A stretch of 64,000 bases of DNA. Origin: Saturnia japonica (taxonomy: Eukaryota; Arthropoda; Insecta; Lepidoptera; Saturniidae). A program made the translations under genes and the position numbers. Each line of letters opens with the position of its first letter. Positions within the stretch are counted from its first letter, which is position 1. The notes beneath the pieces are model-generated. The model ran no database searches. It had not been told where the DNA came from and saw nothing but the letters and a program-made list of their open reading frames with translations. Shown here in pieces: positions 37,212-64,000 of the stretch. The stretch covers positions 6,448,001-6,512,000 of the forward strand of contig CM065318.1 in NCBI GenBank assembly GCA_033032175.1. The letters run 5' to 3'.

Positions 37212-37355
37212 ATGTTTGCTGTGTACGTCATACCTTTGGTGATCATGTGCGGAGTTTCGGCGATCTCTGTAATATTTCTTTACTGCAAGAACCACATTAA
37301 CAGAAGAAAAGGATACATGAATGTAAAGGAAAAACCTTGCGATGAAGAACCTTGA
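37212..37355 (+). CDS. Candidate 47-residue single-pass membrane micropeptide
   Basis: ATG at 37212, stop at 37353-37355. The predicted peptide has one membrane segment (MFAVYVIPLVIMCGVSAISV then IFLYC) followed by a basic stretch (KNHINRRK) and a polar acidic end (YMNV...CDEEP), so a short N-out, C-in protein is expected. The frame continues open upstream for 15 more codons to a stop, and an acceptor-like TTATTTTAAG precedes it, so it could also be the last exon of a spliced gene. No homologue was recognised. Confidence 0.35.
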   Translation: MFAVYVIPLVIMCGVSAISVIFLYCKNHINRRKGYMNVKEKPCDEEP

Positions 37356-37689
37356 TCAATCTTTGTACTATTCACGCGATTTTTTACCTGTTGAAATAAT
37401 ATTTTCATATGTATGATTTACTGAAATTGTTATTTTATTCCTTGTTTTGATTTCAATTAACACATATTATGTAATTTAGTGATAAGTTTCGTTATTAGTA
37501 ATAGATACTAAAATAAGGCTCACTTAGTTATAGTACATAGCTGCATTTGCAACTGCTTCTTATTTCATGGCAATTTTTAATGTTTAATATTATAAAAGCA
37601 CCCACTTAAAAGAAGGTGTGGACCAAGTGTCCGCAGATTTGTTTTATAGAAAAAAAACTAGCCTTTTATTATAATATTGTTTATGGTCC

Positions 37690-37990
37690 TGGTCTGGCCA
37701 TTTTGCGCCCCTCCAGAGTTTGTACCCTGTGCCTGGGCACCGCCCTATTACGGCACTGCACGTAGCTCGTAGTAGGGACGGGACGGCTGATGCAACCAAA
37801 TACTCCTCGAGTGGAGACTACACACCGTGGAAGACGCAACGAGTGAGGACCCGCTGCAAGTTGGACCGACGACTTGGAGAGGTTGCAGGAATTCACTGAA
37901 CACGAGCAGCGTTTGTTTTGGGGATCTTTAGGGAAAACTATGTCCAGCAATGGACGTCTTTCGGCTGAATGGATGGGAGCATGATGTCTT
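37690..37990 (+). repeat. RTE-type LINE, decayed 3' end
   Basis: The frame reads KLDRRLGEVAG-like text and the nucleotide tail GTCCAGCAATGGACGTCTTT then CGGCTGAATGG, the characteristic end of lepidopteran RTE ORFs ('YVQQWTSFG' family end). The upstream part is decayed. Confidence 0.6.
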
Positions 37991-38431
37991 CTAAATATTG
38001 TGGTCATGTAACCACTAGTCATCCATCAATCTTATCTAGAGTATGCCTAATGCGGTTTTTATACCTTAGAGTAGGAAAACTGTAATTATTTAGTATTACG
38101 TATTTTTAAATAAATCAAACCAGTGGCGTAACTAGCATGGGTGGCACCCCAGGCGAAATATTTTAATACGAATAGCTAATACCAGTATCTACCTACTGTT
38201 GTAAAGGTATGTATTTCTTTATCATACATTGTTTTAAAGTTATGTCTGTATATTTTCTTCAGTTAAACCCCTTTCATTCATATCGACAGACTTTTCCAGT
38301 ATCAGACTTTTTCCAGGTAACTCGATACGAATGCAACGCCTGCCTATTGCATTTTTTGCGTGACATGCAACGTATCGAGGAAATTATACAGTTAACATTA
38401 ATTATGTCTAATAGTCTTATAGAGGTGGCTA

Positions 38432-38838
38432 ACATGGGCGTAGCCAGGAACAGGCAAAGGGGGGCCTGCCCTAGGGCCGTAGAAAAGTGTTGGTATATAA
38501 TCGCGCGCAAACTGTACGGATGTAAAACTACCTTCCAGTCAACTTTTTCGGTCCTTCCTATGATATTTGGTTCTTCAAACGAGGTGTCGATGAAATCTAT
38601 CACCGACGGTCACCGTTGTTTTTGTACTGTTTCATACTTACCATCAGGTGCTGTAGAGTAATAACTTCTTATTATAGTTGGTCTCAACATTTTGAAATAA
38701 TTGAAAAATAATAATGGAACTACATCAGTTACCAGTGACTATACATTTCTTAACTGACGATTCGTCAAGTTAGTATTAAAAAAAACATTAGGTTGTCTGC
38801 CCAACCCTAGCCAAAATCCTGGCTACCCATGGCGGCGA
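38432..38838. repeat. Possible MITE with short terminal inverted repeats
   Basis: CATGGGCGTAGCCAGGA (about 38434) and its near complement TCCTGGCTACCCATG (about 38818-38832) face each other across 400 bases. The text 'gggcgtagccagga' is common in insect repeats. ORFs inside are not convincing. Confidence 0.4.
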
Positions 38839-39577
38839 ACTACATCTTGCACCAGAGCGGCAGACACTTGCTTAGTCCTGGGGTGTTGGCCTTCCATGTG
38901 AACTTTTGTGTTTTCTTTATATTAGGTCTTTACCTATGAAATTGCCGTTCTGCAGTACTGGCCATTTCAAATCAAAATAATTTTTGTTTGGCTAAGAATT
39001 CTAATTTCAAATTAATTTTATTTTAAAAACATGGAATTCTTTTTCCAAAAGTAGTCATTTTTTAATTGATTAGTGTTCCATTTTCATCGCACCTATTATT
39101 TAATCTCTTCTTTAACTACCGGACACAAAAACACCTAATATTTCCTAGGTTTACAAATATTTGAACAACACTATGATGGTATGAGTAAATTCGCGATCAC
39201 GGCTTCTCAAACCTACGGCTACGCTAAGTCAAACATTGGTCAGGAGAAGAATCATCTGTGATAGGCCTTATGGGATTTCGTATCTTTTCACGTGCAACCG
39301 CATCACGTTAAAATACTAATAGAATGTAAGCTTTTTGCAAATCTAAGAGCTACTGTAAAATTGTGTGACGATAGATACTCAATTAGAGGGTTGTTCGTTA
39401 GCTGTATGAATAGTAAAAAATCCCCTAAATTTTTTTTTTCATACGAAGTTTTGCATACCATCTAGTTACAAAAAATAAGACTACCGTGGTTGTCGTAGCA
39501 CATCTAAAAGGAGTTAAACTTCTTATGCTTTTTAAAAAAAACCGATATTGGCGAAACTAAATTTAGTAGTAGAGTTT

Positions 39578-39777
39578 CCGGTCGTAAATAATGCACATCG
39601 TGCTAAAGAGGGTGATAATTGGCTACTTCCGGTTTTGTAGAGCGTCGTCTCTTATCACTCAGTACAATATGTGATGTTTTGTCGCTTTCGGGCACTTAGT
39701 GCTCCATGCGACAGAGACGACGCTCTATGAAGCAGATTATCTCCCTCTTTAGCTCGATGTGCATTATTTCCAACCGG
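39578..39777. repeat. Long inverted repeat (foldback)
   Basis: The left arm 39578-39652 and right arm 39713-39777 are complementary over AAATAATGCACATCG, GCTAAAGAGGG, GATAAT and TAGAGCGTCGTCTCT, with a few mismatches and one small gap. The loop is about 60 bases. There is no coding capacity. Confidence 0.8.
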
Positions 39778-39799
39778 TAACTGTTAAACAGTTTTCCGG

Positions 39800-42700
39800 A
39801 CATTTTTAGTTTTTTTTAGAAATAGAAATTAGGTTCATTATTATTTTATAACTACGTAGTTCTTAAAATTGCGAAATATGTGTTAGCTTTACATAAATAA
39901 ACAAATTATTTGGTAACATTATTTATTAAAATATATTTAATTAAAATTCATAACATAGTATGTACATTTTCAACAATACACCTTAATCAGAGATAATAAG
40001 GCACTTATGTTTTTTACTTCTAACAATATAGCATATATTATCTACGCAATTTTGAAACCTACAAAAAATTGTCTAATATCTCCAATATTATGTAGATTAC
40101 AGCTTTCACCAAATTATAATTTCATCAAACAACTTCACCATCTAACAAGGAAAAAATATACGTTGAGCATTTTAATTAGTAAAATTTAAATTACCTAAAA
40201 CATGATTATAATGAAAAAGAAATTACAAAACAACATAAAAAATACATAATCAACAGGTTGTTGTCATAAAAAAATATATTTAAAAGTAATATACATAACA
40301 TAAAACTATATATCAAAATTCAATAGGTATTCCTGTAACCACAAAATAAAGTTTTTTTTTAATTAAACTTTACCATCACCTAAATTTAGTGGTAACAACT
40401 ATATCTATAATGGAAAAAAATTTAAAAAATCTGTAACATCCAATCAAGATACTCAACTTCGTAAACCAATAAATAAACATGGCTTTTTGACCCATACAAC
40501 TTTAATAATTAACCAATAGTTATCTTCGAAGTGATACAAGACACACAGCTCGTGGAGACAGACAATGCGTTTTTTCTTTTTCTAAACCATATTATGATCC
40601 TTAAACCCCATACAACACTTAAATAGTATTAATAACCTTATAATAGCTGACAAAAAATAGTAACACTACAATTATATACGTAAGTCAATAAATTTTAAAA
40701 TAATTTTTTAAACGAATGCGTCAGTCTTATGTAAACTGTTTTAGAAGTATTTTTTTTTATGTTTTCGAAGTTTACAAAGATTTCATTCCGATAGTAAATT
40801 TGTCTAAAAGTAATTCAGTCTACCACTTTTACACTTCATAGAGTTTATTCGCTGGTATAATGAACAGCACGAAAATGTTACGGTATACAAAACAAAAAGA
40901 AAAAAGTTTCTTCGTCAATTTACTATTTATTACGTAGTGAATATATCATATCAAAAATGATTTATGGCGGAAAAACATGCTTTAAACACGTGACGCGAAG
41001 CAAGAGAAAAGAACAGAACCCGTGTGCTTTAAAGCGAAATAGATAAATAAGCGCGACGTCGCTTCGGGTATTAATAATGTGATTCAGGCCATACAAATGA
41101 ATACAATTTGATTACGTGGCATGTTTCTATGCTATGTTTCTGCCTTTAATCAGAAATATAATATCGACTGATTCAAACATTATCATAATTCATTGCGTAA
41201 GTATAAATTTGTACCAGGTGCTGATCTAGAGGGGCCTCACATAGGGGTCACATGATCCACTCCTCCAAAAACAAATATAATTTTCAATTTTTCTCTTAAA
41301 TAAAGTTATTGAGCATTCTGAACAGCAGCAATGTGCTTTGAAGCAAACCAGTATTACAGAGTTCTTTCAAAAGAATAATTAATTCACATTATGTCATTGT
41401 TATAGAATAGCAGTTAATAAATAATAATTGATCAACACTTAATAATTCGAAGTTTTATTTATTTTCTCTCACAAATTTCGAACCATTTGATATTTCCAAC
41501 ACTCGATAATTCGTAATATTTTAAGAGTCCCTCGAGTTTCGAATTAACGAGAGTCGACTGTATCATATAAAATTCTGTATCTTTTTTATTTTTTATAATA
41601 TGTTAAAACTTCGAGAAACTTCACTCTATGTATGACCTCCTCCGAACTTAAACTCTAGATCAGCGCCTGTTGTGTACTGCGACGTTTGTCGCTTGCGGAA
41701 GACATTATATTGTAATTGTCTGTTTATTATAACATAGTTACAGTCTTCAGTAACGGAGAGTCGCGCTCCGGGCTCCTGGTGTTAATTAAAAATAAAAACA
41801 ACAATATAAACATAGAAACCGAAACCAGTGCCTACACATGAGATGATTATGTATAATATAATCTCACACGGGTAAACTGATCTCACAAAACCAATATCGC
41901 AAACAGAAGTGAAAGTTTCCAAAAGTTTTGGAAACTTTTCATTTCTATTGGCGAACATAAATACAATAAACGTTCAAAGTAACCCACTTTTCATTCATTA
42001 CATTTCACTTCGGACATTTTTCTTTTTTCTTATTAGTATAGTTAAAGAAGGTAGATATTTTGATCAAATAATGTATTATCGATAAACTACAAATTTTCGA
42101 TATAATTTCCAATATGAATAATTTTACAGTAATAATAGATCTACGTTTATTGTAAATTCATAATTATCACCGTTTGTTTTCCTCATTACGATAGTGTAAA
42201 AACCATTGGAAAAGTCGCATTACAAAATAATTAACCTTTCAATTAACTACATATATTTTTTTATCTTTTAGTTTATGTAAATCCACATGCAACTCCACCA
42301 TGTAATAAGACACAATAATTACATATACTCCGTTGTTTACTCTCTAATGTCAAACTTGAAAATAGGGATGCCATATTAATTTTTTTAGTGTTGTGCTACC
42401 GTTTATTTTACGTTTTCAATGATTAATTATACCGATTTGAGGGCTTTAAAATATTTTGTATTATTCAACATAACCGTTAATGTACTATTATCATTACACA
42501 GTTTAGGAAACTATGTACCTAACCAATCTATTAAATGAACAAAAAAGCATGAGCCATGACAGATGCAATTTTTTCTACCTTATTCGGCCTACATCTTTGG
42601 CGTTTATAAGGTTTTTTTTTCCAGAAAAACTTAGCAATAGGAATGATATCATGTAAGGTTTTACGATTAGGTACTTCGGATTGGTTGGATATCGCTATTT

Positions 42701-42855
42701 AAAAAATCCAAAACTAGCATTACATGAAATGTCACTTTACTCCAGGGAATTTAAAAAAAAAAACACTTTAGTAACAAACATAGCACAGGAAACACCATTT
42801 ACGTTAGGCAAATATAAACAATTAGTTTAAAGTATATATTAATGTCTATATTCGC
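39800..42855 (-). other. AT-rich region downstream of HNF4; probably includes its 3' UTR
   Basis: No repeats or ORFs were recognised with confidence. Several TTTATT (AATAAA on the minus strand) signals occur, for example near 39921, but the poly(A) site cannot be fixed from sequence. Confidence 0.35.
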
Positions 42856-61425
<18,570 letters not shown>

Positions 61426-61429
61426 CTGT

Positions 61430-62420
61430 AACAATTAAATACATCTATCAGTGGCGAACGATGGATACTTTCCCAAGTAAAGCCAAATATATCACTTTTC
61501 AAATGAGAAACGATGATAATTTACTTTTTAAATTTTTACTAGTAAGTTATGAAAAATATTCTCTATATGTGTCCTCTCTGGACTTAGGTTAGGCATATTA
61601 TGAAATATTTACTTTTATGCACGTATTTTTGCGTGACTAGCGTCCAAACAGACAGATAATAAGAATCGCATCAGGTCTTAAATCACAATGTATTTAATTT
61701 TATTATTAACTTAAATAAGCACAGACTATGAAAGGTTAAACAATATTTACAAACCATATCACAGTCAAACTTAAGTGGTGTTGTATTATTTAAATTTGTT
61801 TAAGTATCAAATAATAAACATTAATAATCAGGTAAGAAGAATTTTAATGGTTAGTGATAAAGTAGTGACATTTTTAACTATCATGTATTTTTGTTTATCT
61901 TAGCTCAACAAAACGACTGCACTACTTCTGATGGTTAGTATACATAAAACAATTCAAAAAAAGCGAAAATCACCGAGAGTAGTTTCCAGGTTAAAATGCT
62001 TTTCTCGTCTATTTTAAAGGACAGTATATCCTCAGAAGAAGAGATAACATAGCTGGCCGGAATTCGATTATGTAAAGGTAAACGTTTGCCATTTCTTTGT
62101 TCGTGCTAAGATGTAGTCTGTAGACTATCGCGTAGCCGGCGCTTTGTAGACGCCGTTAATTTAAAAATAATATTGTTTTTTATTGTGTTAAAATCGGTCC
62201 GAGATTGACCAGAATGTGAAGTCGATGTTAAACCCTCTATAACTCAAGAACATAGAATTTCTAAATTTTTTGTGTGCGGGTAAATAAAAATATACGTGTT
62301 TTATAATTTTTTATTTATTCAGTTATTTCCAAAAAAAATTGAAAAACAGTGAGCGCTGCCTCGAGGCAACATTGAGTCATAAGCCTAAAAACTATATATA
62401 GGTGGACGTTATGAAAGGTG
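61430..62420. other. Region upstream of the first visible HNF4 exon
   Basis: AT-rich intron sequence. The missing upstream exons or promoter were not recognised here. Confidence 0.35.
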
Positions 62421-62429
62421 GGAGTTTCT

Positions 62430-63420
62430 GAAGCACTTCTTCGTTTTATAGCACAACGCAAACCCGCATTTTTCGCATATATTGTGAGTAAATCAATACA
62501 CTTTAGGAACTTGCATCTAATTTTTTATCAACCCATTGGGGCCAGTGCCCAATCTGGTCTTGCTGTACTGCCATTGGAGGTGCATGATGGGCAGGTCCTT
62601 TGTTTTTTTTTTGCTTGTATCTCGTTTTCCAGCAAACGGCGGCTAGACATACTAGTCTTTATGCCCAATTTACAAAGACTATAAACGATATGAAAGGTCT
62701 TTGTCATTAGACTCTTTTATAAAACAACAATGCGTTTGCCATTGTGAGATCCAAGTAATGGTAGAACACACGTAATTGCCATCGTTTGCTACGCAGCTGT
62801 ATCTTGTAAATCCCCATGATGCTGTCGATTAGGTCAACACCGCCCATGGGTCCCTACAACATTGGATCGTTTTATTATTGTGGTACCAAGTATTGGACTC
62901 CAGTGGTTAATAACTCTAGGTAATCGAATAAGAGACATTAGATATGTCGTACCCATGAACTGCCTGAAAACATTCTTGTCCATCCATTGATTCTAACTTG
63001 ATAAAGATCGGTCTCCTTTGAAATCATCTGGAGAGTTCTTGTGGAAAGAGGTACAAGAAAAACTAAATAAGAGTTTCTAGCTCTAGAAGTCCAGTACCCA
63101 AGTTCTTGTTACCTTTGAACCTGAGCTGCTCAGCATTTAGCTCTTCTTCTGCCAGCGTAAATTCAATTTGGTGAGCTTCTTTGTAGTTTCTTTTGATTGA
63201 TTGCTTTGAGCTGATGAAGGTTGAGGAACGGTAACGTTTGATGCCGTTTCAGCGCTTAGAGGTGATGGAGGTTTCTATAATAGAATCCACATTGATATCT
63301 AATTCAGAAGTATTGTCTTCAAATGTTTCTAATTCAACTACAAAATACGGGTCTGCGAGGCTGTCATAGTCAAAATCCAACCGTCCTGATTGTCATCATC
63401 ATTCTGCAGCACCATGTTCT
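62430..63420 (-). pseudogene. piggyBac-like transposase remnant
   Basis: On the minus strand: an acidic N-terminal part near 63190-63420 (MVLQNDDDNQDG, DSLADPYFVVELETFE in broken frames), a deletion, then GPMGGVDLIDSIMGIYKIQL and RSKRWQLRVFYHYLDLTMAN (about 62712-62855), the C-terminal block of piggyBac transposases. At 62440-62590 follow IGHWPQWVDKK and the Cys-rich end CEKCGFALCYKTKKC. Multiple stops and frame changes. No terminal repeats were found. Confidence 0.75.
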
Positions 63421-63479
63421 CGTCTAAAAGGACTCGAAGAGACCGTTTACGAGCTGCTTTGGAACATGATATAACACAC

Positions 63480-64000
63480 ACACAAAGTAATACAAAATAA
63501 TACCCCCTATCCGTCAATTTAGCTTACAAGCAACAAACACAAATTTTAAAAAATAAAGCAAAATAAAGTAAATATAAGTTATGTATATAACGTCAAACAT
63601 TAAATTTCATGCACTTACCTGTCCATGTTATCAAAATAAACCGTAAAAACACGAAAATACTATTTTAAAATACTTTTCAATTCGGAGAACGCGCGAAGTT
63701 GTTCAAACCCCTAACAACTGTGTGAAAAAACTTCGACTTGTGACAGGTAACGCCTTCTAGTCATTTTTTTAGTACTTGTTCGTTCGTTGAACATCCTACC
63801 TACATCTGACAAGTGTCTGCGCTCTCTAATTAAAACGTTATTTTATGTGTAATAAATTGTCAGTTCCCACTAAAATCAAGTTTAAAGACAGTATGGTGTT
63901 TCAGTGAGTATCTTTATATAATTTAAATATAGAATATGTGCTTAAATAAAAAGAATAATACAAAAACAGTAATGAATATTGTAGCTTTAAACTGCACGTT
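63480..64000. other. AT-rich end of window, nothing recognised
   Basis: No supported feature. Confidence 0.4.

Overview
This is a eukaryotic, AT-rich, intron-bearing nuclear window, most likely from a moth or butterfly. It holds two convergent conserved genes, a crowd of non-LTR retrotransposons (Jockey-like, I-like, RTE-like and CR1-like), tRNA-headed SINEs, and Tc1/mariner, piggyBac and hAT-type remnants. The lepidopteran call rests on recognising these repeat types and is an inference. No bacterial genes, CRISPR arrays, rRNA or credible tRNA genes were seen.

Layout. 1-3234: a GC-rich Jockey-type LINE on the minus strand whose ORF2 runs off the left edge, abutting a plus-strand 3' end of the same family (an apparent 5' inversion). 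3250-8580: RTE debris, an interspersed repeat, a short tandem duplication, foldbacks and AT-rich sequence. 8587-32869 (+): an 11-exon gene for the DNA-repair nuclease FAN1. All splice sites are GT-AG, the phases agree, and the conceptual product is 1108 aa. Its introns hold a dead mariner (intron 2), an RNase H-bearing LINE 3' end and an ORF1-only Jockey derivative with perfect 13-bp target duplications (intron 4), a full-length I-like LINE with two intact ORFs and a target duplication (intron 5), a SINE (intron 6) and RTE debris (intron 10).

32870-42855: the space between the two convergent genes. It holds LINE debris, one candidate spliced exon, two candidate transmembrane micro-ORFs and a long inverted repeat. 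42856-61425 (-): eight exons of the nuclear receptor HNF4, covering the DNA-binding domain, ligand-binding domain and C-terminal tail. The first visible exon starts at a splice acceptor, so at least one 5' exon is missing or unrecognised. Its introns hold a Tc1-like element with terminal inverted repeats, an 86-bp hAT-type MITE with perfect 8-bp duplications, SINEs, a second Tc1-like remnant and a decayed FLYWCH-like ORF. 61430-64000: a decayed piggyBac-like transposase and AT-rich sequence.

The most noteworthy items are: the ORF1-only retrotransposon that looks mobilised in trans; the young I-like element; the FAN1 N-terminus, with a 513-bp in-frame duplication carrying two SUMO-interaction-like motifs, plus a PIP-box-like motif after the SAP region; and the micro-ORF/alternative exon cluster downstream of FAN1. 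No clearly new multi-gene system was found. All calls come from reading the sequence and the translations; no database search was run.
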